Source of the DNA: Hyphomicrobium_A sp963724945
GTDB lineage: Bacteria > Pseudomonadota > Alphaproteobacteria > Rhizobiales > Hyphomicrobiaceae
Length of the DNA stretch: 64,000 nt
NCBI GenBank assembly: GCA_963724945.1
Contig: CAVRWL010000003.1
Location: 868,001 to 932,000 of the forward strand
Direction: 5' to 3'
Shown here in pieces: positions 54,603 through 63,261 of this stretch. Each line of letters opens with the position of its first letter. Positions within the stretch are counted from its first letter, which is position 1. A model generated the notes under the pieces. The model saw only the letters and a program-made list of their open reading frames with translations, had not been told where the DNA came from and ran no database searches. The position numbers and the translations under genes are program-made.

Positions 54603-55076
54603 CTAATTCACCGACTTCTGCGCGCCGGCCTGCTTGCCGTTGCCCTTGCGCGGCAGTGGGGCGTCGGCCGAAAAGTGGGCGCGGGCAGCGCTCGCAGGGT
54701 CGCCGTCCTCGTCGGCCGCGGCGTGCAGCTCCATCGCCTGTGCGCGGGCCGCATTGAAGCGGATCAGGATGTCGTCGATGGCGGCATTCATGGCCACGGG
54801 ATCGCCGTAGTGCTGGTCGCGCATGGCCATGAGGCACTCGCCGACGCACTCGGCCGCGATCGAGAGGCCGTGCCATTGCGTGTTGGCCTTGCAGGCCCGC
54901 TGATCGGCGCAGAAGCGCTCAATTTCCGCCTCTGCAACCATCGCCACGAACATGAGCCGCTCGGGCGTGTCGTTGGTGATGATATTCACCTCGACGTCTC
55001 TGAGACTCGGGTCGTCGGCGACCACGCGCGTGGGGTAGCCGTCCCGGTAGTAGACGTTCATGGTGCGGCGGGGCAT
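54603..55076 (-). CDS. Hypothetical protein, 157 residues
   Basis: Start ATG 55076 has AGGAG eight bases upstream. The protein begins MPRRTMNVYYRDGYPTRVVA and includes LRDVEVNIITNDTPERLMFV, MVAEAEIERFCADQRACKAN and AIDDILIRFNAARAQAMELH, ending in a Lys/Gly-rich tail (RKGNGKQAGAQKSVN). It looks soluble and mixed alpha/beta. No family is recognised. The longer frame to 55232 is rejected because of the ribosome-binding site and composition. It lies between tRNA-His and ubiG on the minus strand and could be a separate small unit. Confidence 0.7.
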   Translation of the reverse strand: MPRRTMNVYYRDGYPTRVVADDPSLRDVEVNIITNDTPERLMFVAMVAEAEIERFCADQRACKANTQWHGLSIAAECVGECLMAMRDQHYGDPVAMNAAIDDILIRFNAARAQAMELHAAADEDGDPASAARAHFSADAPLPRKGNGKQAGAQKSVN

Positions 55077-55209
55077 CTCGAAAGCTCCTGTTGCAGATGG
55101 ATCGCGTCGCGACGCAACAAGCCATTGATCCCTATGTGATTCACGATAGTGCAGTCCAGTACATTCTGTGGACGTTGCTTCGTTTCCGGAGGACGTGTGT
55201 CCCGCCGTT

Positions 55210-55998
55210 TCACGGGGTCCGCTTGTCGCCACGCGCGCTCAGGAGCGGCGCTGCGGCCATGTAGTTGACGTCACAATCGGGAGCGAGCCGCCATTCGTCC
55301 CGCATCAGGTCGTAGACGATGCCGGAGAGGCGTGGGGCCGCGCAGCCGGCGGCCTTGAGGTGCCGCTCAAGCTCGTCGGGCGTCACGAAGCGGCTCCAGT
55401 CGTGCGTGCCGCGCGGCAGCCAGCTGAGCACGTACTCGGCCGCGATGATCGCCAGCGCATAGGCCTTCCACGTGCGGTTGAGCGTCGACAGCACCAGGAT
55501 GCCACCAGGACGGATTAGGTCTGCGAGCGTCTTGAGGAAGGCGCCCACGTCCGGCACGTGCTCGATGACCTCGAGGCAGACGACGGCATCGAACTGCTGG
55601 CCGGCGGAGCGCACCTCCTCCACGGTCATCGCCCGGTAATCGATTGTGAGCCCTTGGGCCTTGGCGTGGGCCCGCGCGACCGCGATCGTCTCCTCGGTCG
55701 GATCGATCCCCGTCACAGCGGCGCCGAGCCGGCTGAGCGGTTCAGAGACGAGGCCGCCGCCGCAGCCGACGTCCAGGACCGACAGGCCTTTGAGGCAATC
55801 GAGCGTCTTTGCCGTGCGGCCGAAGTGGGCAAGAAGCGTGTCCCGAATGAAGGCCAGCCGCGCCGGGCCCTGCCGGTGCAGCGGGCGGAACTTGCCGTCG
55901 GGATCCCACCATTCGCCGGAGAGCGCCATAAAGCGCGCAACCTCGCGCGGGTCGAGCGTAGGGCCTGAGCCGGTCGTGGTGAGTGGGGTGCTTTCCAT
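55210..55998 (-). CDS. ubiG: Ubiquinone biosynthesis O-methyltransferase
   Basis: A 262-residue class I SAM methyltransferase that performs both O-methylations of ubiquinone synthesis at the inner-membrane surface. The N-terminus has LDPREVARFMALSGEWWDPD and GKFRPLHRQGPARLAFIRD, diagnostic for UbiG. The SAM motif is LSVLDVGCGGGLVSEPLSRL, followed by GIDPTEETIAVARAHAKA, DAVVCLEVIEHVPDVGAFL and GGILVLSTLNRT. Start ATG 55998 begins MESTPLTTTG. It is divergent from lysC with 265 bp between starts, a common arrangement in Hyphomicrobiales. Confidence 0.97.
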   Translation of the reverse strand: MESTPLTTTGSGPTLDPREVARFMALSGEWWDPDGKFRPLHRQGPARLAFIRDTLLAHFGRTAKTLDCLKGLSVLDVGCGGGLVSEPLSRLGAAVTGIDPTEETIAVARAHAKAQGLTIDYRAMTVEEVRSAGQQFDAVVCLEVIEHVPDVGAFLKTLADLIRPGGILVLSTLNRTWKAYALAIIAAEYVLSWLPRGTHDWSRFVTPDELERHLKAAGCAAPRLSGIVYDLMRDEWRLAPDCDVNYMAAAPLLSARGDKRTP

Positions 55999-56263
55999 GA
56001 CGGTGAGGATACCGGGGGTCGGTCGGCGAATGTCAAGGCGCGGGATTGGGCGCGGGATCGGGCGCGGGTATGGCCGTCGATCAACGGGGTCCGTATTGCG
56101 GGGTTGAGCCGATCCCGTTATGAGAACGGGCCGTAAACGGCATGACTGGATGCATGAGGCCGTTTGCGCCGACCGGCACGAGGCCCTTGCTCGCCGCCGG
56201 CGCTAGAGCGGGGCCACCTCCAAGCAAGACGTGCAATAGGGCGCGACGCAGCGGGAAACGCCA

Positions 56264-57526
56264 ATGGCCGTGGTTGTCATGAAGTTCGGCGGCACCTCCG
56301 TCGCCAACGTCGAGCGCATCCGCAATGTCGCGCGCCATGTCAAGCGCGAGGTCGACGCCGGCAACTCCGTGGCGGTGGTGGTCTCCGCTATGGCGGGCGT
56401 GACCAACCAGCTCGTCGCTTGGGTGCGCGAAGCGTCCGTGCTGCACGATGCGCGCGAGTACGATGCCGTCGTCGCGACCGGCGAGCAGGTGACGGCCGGG
56501 CTGCTCGCCATCGTGCTGCAGCAGATGGGGCTGCAGGCGCGCTCCTGGCAGGGTTGGCAGATTCCGATCACCACGACGCCGGCCCATGGTGCAGCGCGCA
56601 TAACCGGGATCGAGGGAAGCGAGATCGTCCGCCGCCTGAAGCAGGGCGAAGTCGCGGTGGTCACGGGCTTCCAGGGCATCGAGCCCGAGCGCCGCCGCAT
56701 TGCAACATTGGGACGCGGCGGCTCGGATACGAGCGCGGTTGCCATGGCCGTCGCGCTTCAAGCCGATGTGTGCGACATCTACTCCGACGTCGATGGCGTC
56801 TACACCACCGATCCGCGCATCGTGCCCAAGGCACGCCGGCTGCCGAAGGTGTCGTACGAAGAGATGTTGGAGATGGCCTCGCTCGGCTCCAAGGTGCTGC
56901 AGACGCGCTCGGTCGAGCTTGCCATGGTGAACCGGATGATGGTGCGCGTACTGTCGAGCTTCGTGGCCCCTGAGGCCATGGCGCCGGTGCGCATGGACCA
57001 CCTCGAGGACATCGGCACGATCGTTTGCGATGAGGATGAGATAGTGGAGAGCCAGGTCGTCAGCGGCATAGCCTACGTCAAGGACGAGGCGAAAGTGACG
57101 CTCATCAAGGTCGAGGACAAGCCCGGCGTGGCCGCACGCATCTTCGGGCCGCTCTCCGATGCCAACATCAACGTGGACATGATCATCCAGAGCGTGACGC
57201 CCGACGGAAAGCACGCCGACATCACTTTTACCGTGCAGGCCAGCGAGCTGCCGCGCACACTCGAGGCATTAAAGGGCGCCAAGAAGGAGATCGGCGAGTT
57301 CGACGTGAAGAGCTCAGCCGACGTCGCCAAGATCTCCGTGATCGGCATCGGAATGCGCAGCCACGCCGGCGTCGCGGCCCTAATGTTCAAGGCGCTGGCG
57401 GAGAAGGGCATCAACATCCTCGCCATCACCACGTCCGAGATCAAGATCAGCGTGCTGATCGACGCCGCCTACGCGGAGCTTGCTGTTAGGACATTGCATT
57501 CTATTTACGGTCTCGACGCGGACTAA
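56264..57526 (+). CDS. lysC: Aspartate kinase
   Basis: A 420-residue enzyme catalysing the first step of the aspartate family pathway (Lys, Thr, Met, diaminopimelate). KFGGTSVANVERIRNVARHV at residue 7 is the kinase signature, followed by VVVSAMAGVTNQL, VATGEQVTAGLLA and LGRGGSDTSAVAMAVALQAD. Two ACT domains follow (KVTLIKVEDKPGVAARIFGP and AKISVIGIGMRSHAGVAALM), which usually mediate feedback inhibition. The length is that of the simple, monofunctional class. Start ATG 56264 begins MAVVVMKFGG. It precedes ptsP by 98 bp. Confidence 0.97.
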   Translation: MAVVVMKFGGTSVANVERIRNVARHVKREVDAGNSVAVVVSAMAGVTNQLVAWVREASVLHDAREYDAVVATGEQVTAGLLAIVLQQMGLQARSWQGWQIPITTTPAHGAARITGIEGSEIVRRLKQGEVAVVTGFQGIEPERRRIATLGRGGSDTSAVAMAVALQADVCDIYSDVDGVYTTDPRIVPKARRLPKVSYEEMLEMASLGSKVLQTRSVELAMVNRMMVRVLSSFVAPEAMAPVRMDHLEDIGTIVCDEDEIVESQVVSGIAYVKDEAKVTLIKVEDKPGVAARIFGPLSDANINVDMIIQSVTPDGKHADITFTVQASELPRTLEALKGAKKEIGEFDVKSSADVAKISVIGIGMRSHAGVAALMFKALAEKGINILAITTSEIKISVLIDAAYAELAVRTLHSIYGLDAD

Positions 57527-57624
57527 ACCCCGCGGTCGCGGCGAAATCCTTCGGCGGCACGGCTCAGGCGGGCGATCGGCCCTGAGCGCAGCCCCAGGGC
57601 GAACCTGTCGAGCGGCTTATTTCG

Positions 57625-59913
57625 ATGCAAAGGCGAGGCGACGAGCCACGGGTCATGCCATCTGAGCCGGCACTGCGTGTCATCATGCGGCGCCTGCGCG
57701 AGATCATGTCCGAGCCGGGCGACGGGCAAGCGCGGCTCGACAAGATCGTCAAGCAGATCGCCGGCGTGATGGTGACCGAGGTGTGCTCCGTCTACTTGAA
57801 GCGCCAGGAGGGATCGCTCGAGCTGTTCGCGACCGAGGGCCTCAACCGGGGTGCCGTGCACAAGACCCGCATGAATCGCGGCGAGGGCCTCGTCGGCCGC
57901 TGCGCCGAGCTCAACATCACGGTCAATGAGCCCGAGGCCTCGAGCCACCCCGCGTTCTCCTACCGGCCGGAGACGGGCGAGGAGATCTACCATTCGCTGC
58001 TCGCCGTGCCGATCCAGCGCTCGGGCCAGGTGCTGGGCGTGCTCGTGGTGCAGAACCGCACTCAGAAAGAATACTCCGACGAGGACGTGGAGGTCTTGCA
58101 GACGACAGCGATGTTCGTCGCCGAGCACCTCGTGTCCGGCGCGGTCGCCGGTGCCGGCACCGCGGTCGAGCTCGGCAAGTCGCTCTCCGCGGTCATTCAG
58201 GGCGAGGCCATCTCCGAGGGCATCGCACTGGGCCACGTCGTTCTGCACGAGCCGCGCATCGTCGTGACAAAGCTCATGGCAGAGGACACAGCGGAGGAGC
58301 TCGTGCGGCTCGATACGGCGATTGCCACGCTCAGAGCCTCGCTCGATGAGATGCTCGACCACGAGCACCTCGCCGCCGCCGGCGAGCACCGCGACGTGCT
58401 CGAGGCCTACCGCATGTTCGCCCACGACAAGGGCTGGGAGCGACGGTTGCGTGAGGCCGTCGAGGGCGGCTTGACCGCGGAGGCGGCGGTGGAGCGCGTG
58501 CAGAACAGCACCCGGGCGCGCATGCTGCGCCAGAATGACGCCTATTGGCGCGAGCGCCAGCGCGACCTTGACGATCTCTCCGACCGCCTGCTGCGCATCC
58601 TCGCCGGGCGCATCACCAGCGCCGATGAGCCCTCCGGGCTGCCGCCCGATACGATTCTCGTGGCGCGCACCATGGGGCCGGCGGAGCTCTTGGACTACGA
58701 CCGCAAGCGGCTGCGCGGGCTCGTCGTAGAGGACGGCAGCGGGCAGAGCCACGTGGCGATCGTCGCCAAGGCTCTCGGCATTGCCGCGGTGGGCCAGGCG
58801 CTCGGCGTCGTTGAGCGCGTCGGCGCGGGTGATGCGGCGATCGTCGACGCGATCACGGGCGAGGTGCATTTGCGCCCCTCCTCCGACGTCATCTCGGCTT
58901 ACTCCGACAAGGTGCGCTTCCTCGCCCGTCGCCAGCGCCAGTACCGGGCGCTGAAGGACGTTCCGGCGATAACGGCGGACGGCGTGCGCATCGAGCTGCA
59001 CATAAACGCCGGCCTGCTCGTCGACATGCCGCACCTGACCGAGTCGGGCGCCGACGGCGTCGGCCTGTTCCGCACCGAGCTCCTGTTCATGCTGTCGAGC
59101 ACACTGCCGAAGCTCGAGCGCCAGGTCGCCTCCTACCGCGCCGTCGTCGCTCATGCCGGCGACAAGCCGGTGATCTTCCGCACGCTCGACATCGGCGGCG
59201 ACAAGGTGCTGCACTATCTGCGCCAGCCCAAGGAGGAGAACCCGGCCATGGGCTGGCGCGCGATCCGCATGGGTCTCGACCGCCCCGCGCTTCTGCGCAC
59301 GCAGGTGCGCGCGCTGCTGCGCGCCGCCGGCGGGCACGAGCTGCGCATCATGATCCCGATGGTGTCGATGGCGGCCGAGATGGACGCGGTGCGCGAGCTC
59401 GTCGAAAAGGAGCGCGCAATCGTCGCGGCAAAAGGCTACGAGTGCCCGAAACGGATCGCCATCGGCGCCATGATCGAGGTCCCCTGTCTTCTCTTCGAGC
59501 TCGATGCCCTGATGAAGAGGGTCGACTTCGTCTCCGTCGGCAGCAACGACCTGATGCAGTTCATGTTCGCCGCCGATCGCACCAACGCCCGCGTCGGCTC
59601 ACGCTATGATCCGTTGTCGCCGGCGCCGCTGAAGGCGCTCAAGGTGCTGGTGAAGGCGGCCGATAAGCACGGCGTGCCGCTGAACCTGTGCGGGGAGATG
59701 GCGGGACGCCCCATCGAGGCCCTGGCGCTCGTGGCGCTGGGGTTCCGCGCGCTGTCGATGGCGCCGGCCTCGATCGGCCCTGTCAAGGCCATGATCCTGG
59801 CGTTGCATGCCGACCGCGCCGCCAAGCTGCTCGACGAGCTGCTCAAGAAGGGCTCGCGCAACATCCGCGGCGAGCTCGATGCCTTCGCCAAATCGGAGGG
59901 CATCGAGGCTTGA
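57625..59913 (+). CDS. ptsP: Phosphoenolpyruvate-protein phosphotransferase PtsP (EI-Ntr)
   Basis: A 762-residue first enzyme of the nitrogen phosphotransferase system, which passes phosphate from PEP to NPr and EIIA-Ntr. An N-terminal GAF domain (about 30-170: DKIVKQIAGVMVTEVCSVYL, GEGLVGRCAELN) precedes the EI part. The phospho-His is His 376 in DGSGQSHVAIVAKALG. The PEP-binding TIM barrel has GADGVGLFRTELLFM, RTLDIGGDKVLHYL, GSNDLMQFMFAADRTN and the Cys in NLCGEMAGRP. ATG 57625 is the longest start; ATG 57655 is also possible. It lies between lysC and the HTH gene as in relatives. Confidence 0.96.
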   Translation: MQRRGDEPRVMPSEPALRVIMRRLREIMSEPGDGQARLDKIVKQIAGVMVTEVCSVYLKRQEGSLELFATEGLNRGAVHKTRMNRGEGLVGRCAELNITVNEPEASSHPAFSYRPETGEEIYHSLLAVPIQRSGQVLGVLVVQNRTQKEYSDEDVEVLQTTAMFVAEHLVSGAVAGAGTAVELGKSLSAVIQGEAISEGIALGHVVLHEPRIVVTKLMAEDTAEELVRLDTAIATLRASLDEMLDHEHLAAAGEHRDVLEAYRMFAHDKGWERRLREAVEGGLTAEAAVERVQNSTRARMLRQNDAYWRERQRDLDDLSDRLLRILAGRITSADEPSGLPPDTILVARTMGPAELLDYDRKRLRGLVVEDGSGQSHVAIVAKALGIAAVGQALGVVERVGAGDAAIVDAITGEVHLRPSSDVISAYSDKVRFLARRQRQYRALKDVPAITADGVRIELHINAGLLVDMPHLTESGADGVGLFRTELLFMLSSTLPKLERQVASYRAVVAHAGDKPVIFRTLDIGGDKVLHYLRQPKEENPAMGWRAIRMGLDRPALLRTQVRALLRAAGGHELRIMIPMVSMAAEMDAVRELVEKERAIVAAKGYECPKRIAIGAMIEVPCLLFELDALMKRVDFVSVGSNDLMQFMFAADRTNARVGSRYDPLSPAPLKALKVLVKAADKHGVPLNLCGEMAGRPIEALALVALGFRALSMAPASIGPVKAMILALHADRAAKLLDELLKKGSRNIRGELDAFAKSEGIEA

Positions 59914-60009
59914 GATCCCGGCGTGGGCCGGGTCTTTGACAACGGCCGGCTTTTGCCGGACGATGCCGGCTCGGGGGGCTTCAGGAATTTTTGGCTCGTG
60001 GCGTCAGTG

Positions 60010-60765
60010 ATGCATAGGGGGTATGAGCGCAGACGGCATGAGCCGGTTCGTCCGCACCATGGCGCGCGCCCTGCAAGCACACTCGCGCCATTGCGGACCG
60101 GACCGGCGCAGCACCTGCCGGTGCAACAAAGCCCTGCGCAATTCGCCCCCACGCAATCTGCCCCGACAGGCCCGCCGATCGCAACGCAGGTGGGCGGCTT
60201 CTTCCGCGACCTGCGGCGGAACTTCCGGCTGTCCCAGCCCGAGGTCGCCGGGCGGCTCGCGACCCGCATCGACATCATCGCCGCGCTCGAGGCGGGCGAT
60301 GTGCGCAATCTGCCGCCCTGGCCCGAGACCTGCCGCATCGTCAGGACCTACACGGGATTCGTCGGGCTCGATCCGCGGCCCATCCTGCGCCTGATCGAGA
60401 TCCTGCAGACGAGCGCGGGGCGCTCGCCGATGCCGGCTCAGGACTACGCCGACGAGGACGAAAGCCTCTTGTCCGCTGCCGTCGAGGGATTGCGGCAAGC
60501 CTGGCACGGCCCGCTGGGACGGGCGGCACGGATTCTTGTCGCGGCCGCCATTCCCGTCGCCCTCGTCGTGCTCCTAACCCAGACCTCGGTGCTCGAGGCC
60601 GCGGTCTCCAGGCTCCCGCCTCCGGTGGCGCGCATCGTTCGCGGGGCGCAGAACTACGTCATCGTCCAGCTGGCCCCCGTGCACGACGGCATGCGCTGGA
60701 TCGACGTGCCCGACCCGCGCTCCCGGCGCGGCGACAAATTGCCGATGACGGCCCACTTAGATTAG
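60010..60765 (+). CDS. Helix-turn-helix, membrane-anchored protein (RodZ-like)
   Basis: About 251 residues from ATG 60010; earlier starts back to 59923 are possible. A Gln/Pro/Ala-rich N-terminus (about 30-55) leads to an HTH domain near 60-135: GGFFRDLRRNFRLSQPEVAG, LATRIDIIAALEAGD and ETCRIVRTYTGFVGLDPRPI. This resembles the HTH of RodZ, which binds MreB. One membrane helix follows (ARILVAAAIPVALVVLLTQT) and a short periplasmic tail. The usual C-terminal RodZ beta domain is absent. The family is frequently found between ptsP and prfA in Hyphomicrobiales. Function is inferred only by resemblance. Confidence 0.8.
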   Translation: MHRGYERRRHEPVRPHHGARPASTLAPLRTGPAQHLPVQQSPAQFAPTQSAPTGPPIATQVGGFFRDLRRNFRLSQPEVAGRLATRIDIIAALEAGDVRNLPPWPETCRIVRTYTGFVGLDPRPILRLIEILQTSAGRSPMPAQDYADEDESLLSAAVEGLRQAWHGPLGRAARILVAAAIPVALVVLLTQTSVLEAAVSRLPPPVARIVRGAQNYVIVQLAPVHDGMRWIDVPDPRSRRGDKLPMTAHLD

Positions 60766-60884
60766 ATGTTGGCCGGTTGGATTTGCGTGCTTTCCCGGCC
60801 GCATCCCTATATTCACCCCGCAACCCAATCGAATTGTCTGCGGCCCAAGAGCGCCCCGTCCGTCCTAGAAACTGCCAAACCGCA

Positions 60885-61973
60885 ATGAGCACGATCCCCC
60901 AAGAGAAGCTGGACAAGCTGGTCGGGCGCTGGAACGCGATCCAGAGCGAGCTCAACGCCGGCGTCAATCAGGCAACGCGCACCAAGCTGACCAAGGAGTT
61001 TGCCGCGCTCAATCCGATCGTGGCGACGATCGACGCGCTGCGGGCGGCGCATAAGGAGAGCAGCGATCTGGAGGCCCTGTTGGAGGATCCCGCATCGGAC
61101 AAGGAGATGATTGCGCTGGCGCGCGCCGATCTGGAGGCGCTCGAGCCCAAGCGCGAGGCGCTGGAGCGCCAGCTCCGGCTGCAGCTTTTGCCCAAGGACG
61201 CGGCCGATGAAAGGAGCGTCATCCTGGAGGTGCGGGCCGGTACGGGCGGCGACGAGGCGGCCCTGTTCGCCGCCGATCTCTTCCGCATGTACAGCCGCTA
61301 TGCCGAGCTCAAAGGCTGGAAGACGGAGATCATCAGCCTCTCGGAGAACGATCTCGGCGGATACAAGGAGATCATTGCCTCGATCTCCGGCGAGGGCGTG
61401 TTCGCGCGCCTCAAGTTCGAAATCGGCGTGCACCGCGTGCAGCGCATTCCCGACACCGAGACGGGAGGCCGCATCCACACGTCCGCTGCCACGGTCGCGG
61501 TGCTACCCGAGGCCGAGGAGGTCGACGTCGAGATCCGGCCGGAGGACGTCCGCATCGATACCATGCGCGCGGGCGGCGCCGGCGGCCAGCACGTCAACAA
61601 AACGGACTCGGCGGTGCGCATGACGCATCTGCCCACGGGCATCGTGGTCGTCTCGGCCGAGAAGTCCCAGCACCAGAACCGGCGGCTTGCCATGCAGGTG
61701 CTGCGCTCGCGCGTCTACGAGCTGGAACGCGAACGCCTCGACTCCGCGCGCTCGGCGGCGCGCAAGGGCCAGGTCGGCTCCGGCGACCGCTCGCAGCGCA
61801 TCCGCACCTACAACTTCCCGCAAGGCCGGGTCACGGATCACCGCATCAACCTGACGCTGCACAAGCTCGATGCGGTTCTGGAGGGTACCGCGCTCGATGA
61901 GCTGGTCGATGCGCTCATTACCGATCGTCAGGCCGAGCAGCTTGCCGCGATGGAGAGCCATGTCGGGGCTTGA
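60885..61973 (+). CDS. prfA: Peptide chain release factor 1
   Basis: A 362-residue class I release factor recognising UAA and UAG. GGQ at residues 233-235 (RAGGAGGQHVNKTDSAVR) is the peptidyl-tRNA hydrolysis motif. The codon-recognition region includes GVHRVQRIPDTETGGRIHTS (PxT-type motif) and domain 3 has QGRVTDHRINLTLHKLDAVL. Start ATG 60885 begins MSTIPQEKLDKLVGRW; the frame upstream to 60777 is not conserved. Its last 14 bases overlap prmC, whose product methylates the GGQ glutamine, so the two are translationally coupled. Confidence 0.97.
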   Translation: MSTIPQEKLDKLVGRWNAIQSELNAGVNQATRTKLTKEFAALNPIVATIDALRAAHKESSDLEALLEDPASDKEMIALARADLEALEPKREALERQLRLQLLPKDAADERSVILEVRAGTGGDEAALFAADLFRMYSRYAELKGWKTEIISLSENDLGGYKEIIASISGEGVFARLKFEIGVHRVQRIPDTETGGRIHTSAATVAVLPEAEEVDVEIRPEDVRIDTMRAGGAGGQHVNKTDSAVRMTHLPTGIVVVSAEKSQHQNRRLAMQVLRSRVYELERERLDSARSAARKGQVGSGDRSQRIRTYNFPQGRVTDHRINLTLHKLDAVLEGTALDELVDALITDRQAEQLAAMESHVGA

Positions 61974-62862
61974 TGCACCAATTGAGCCGGGAGCGCTGCG
62001 GTTGGACGATGTCGTGCGCCGTGCCGTGCGTGCGCTCGAAGGCGCGGGCGTCGAGACGCCCCGGCTCGATGCGCAGCGGCTCGTGGTGGCGACAACCGGG
62101 CTCGGCATCGCGGATTTGATCGCCCGGCCGCAGCAGACGATCGCTGCCGCCGATTGGGAGCGCCTTGCGCCGCTCATTGCGCGCCGCTGTGCGCGCGAGC
62201 CCGTCTCCCGCATTCTCGGGACGCGCGACTTCTATGGCCGCCCCTTCCTGATCAGCCCGGCGACGCTCGATCCGCGCCCCGACAGCGAGACGCTGATCGA
62301 CGCCGCGCTGGAGATTGCGGACAACGAGGGCTGGCGCGAGCGTCCGATCCGCATTCTCGACATCGGCACCGGCTCGGGCGCGCTTCTGGTGACGCTGCTC
62401 GCGGAAGTGCCGCTCAGCTCCGGCGTCGGCGCGGACGTGAGCCCGCAGGCGATCAAGGTCGCGGCCGCGAACGCGCAACGCCATGCGGTCCTGGAGCGCG
62501 CGCGCTTCGAGCTTCGCGATGCGCTTCAGGGCGTCGTCGGGCCGTTCGACCTCGTTGTCTGCAATCCTCCCTACGTCGCGACGGGTGAGATCGCGGCGCT
62601 GGCGCCGGAGGTGCGCGAGCACGATCCGCTGGACGCGCTCGACGGCGGCGCAGACGGTCTTGCCATATACCGAAAGATCATCCCGGAGCTCGCCCGCGTG
62701 CTAGCCTGCGGCTGGGTGGTTTTCGAGGTCGGAGCCGGCCAGGCCGCCACCGTGGCCCAATTGCTGCGCGAGGGAGTGCCTCGTGCGCGGTCGGGCACCA
62801 TTCGCATACGCAAAGACCTAGGCGGCCACGATCGCTCTGTGGCCATGGAGATACAGTTGTAA
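61960..62862 (+). CDS. prmC: Release-factor glutamine methyltransferase PrmC
   Basis: A 300-residue SAM-dependent enzyme that N5-methylates the Gln of the GGQ motif in RF1 and RF2. The catalytic NPPY is at 202-205 (LVVCNPPYVATGEIAALAPE). The SAM motif is ILDIGTGSGALLVTLLAEVP and the RF-binding N-terminal helical domain has EPVSRILGTRDFYGRPFLI. The C-terminus contains DGLAIYRKIIPELARVL. Start ATG 61960 (MSGLDAPIEPGAL) lies inside the end of prfA. Length is slightly above the usual 280 residues. Confidence 0.96.
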   Translation: MSGLDAPIEPGALRLDDVVRRAVRALEGAGVETPRLDAQRLVVATTGLGIADLIARPQQTIAAADWERLAPLIARRCAREPVSRILGTRDFYGRPFLISPATLDPRPDSETLIDAALEIADNEGWRERPIRILDIGTGSGALLVTLLAEVPLSSGVGADVSPQAIKVAAANAQRHAVLERARFELRDALQGVVGPFDLVVCNPPYVATGEIAALAPEVREHDPLDALDGGADGLAIYRKIIPELARVLACGWVVFEVGAGQAATVAQLLREGVPRARSGTIRIRKDLGGHDRSVAMEIQL

Positions 62863-63261
62863 CGATGTCGCAAATAAAGAGTTTGATTTGCGTCCGTTCC
62901 GCGCTAATCTGAAATATAGCAGCCGTATTGATCGTGCGTCGCGCTTCAGTGGTTGGGCCCTGCGGAACCGCACGAGCTGGGATTGCAAGCAAGAGGACGC
63001 CGCGCGCGAGCGCCGACATCTTCATGCTCCCGCTGAAATAGCGATCGCTGGCGGCATGGCGTTGAACGCCCCTTTCCGACTGGATGTAGCGACAGCCGTT
63101 TGAGCGTCACGAGAAGAGATCAATGGTGTGCGCCGGCCGCAGCCCACATGAGCCTGGGATGGCCGCGCCTGCCCTGAGTGCGGGGCACTAGCGACAACAC
63201 ATTTGCCGCCACGGGCGAGGCACACCCTTACCGCTTTCCATCACGATCGAGAACGGAGCCA
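62863..63261. other. Intergenic region between prmC and the DUF4167 gene
   Basis: About 400 bp, AT-richer at its left edge. Short frames occur on both strands (62888-63103 plus, 62678-63025 minus, 63022-63225 minus). The minus one begins with a signal-like MKMSALARGVLLLAIPARA, but it continues antisense to prmC, so none is accepted as a gene. No terminator or strong promoter is clear. Confidence 0.4.

Noticed and set aside
57523..59337. 604-codon minus-strand open frame opposite ptsP
   Set aside because: It is antisense to a fully conserved gene and rich in His, Arg, Asp and Val patterns typical of GC-rich shadow frames; no domain is recognisable.
62678..63025. Minus-strand frame beginning with a signal-like MKMSALARGVLLLAIPARA
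   Set aside because: After about 60 codons it runs antisense through the end of prmC and has no recognisable mature domain; probably chance.
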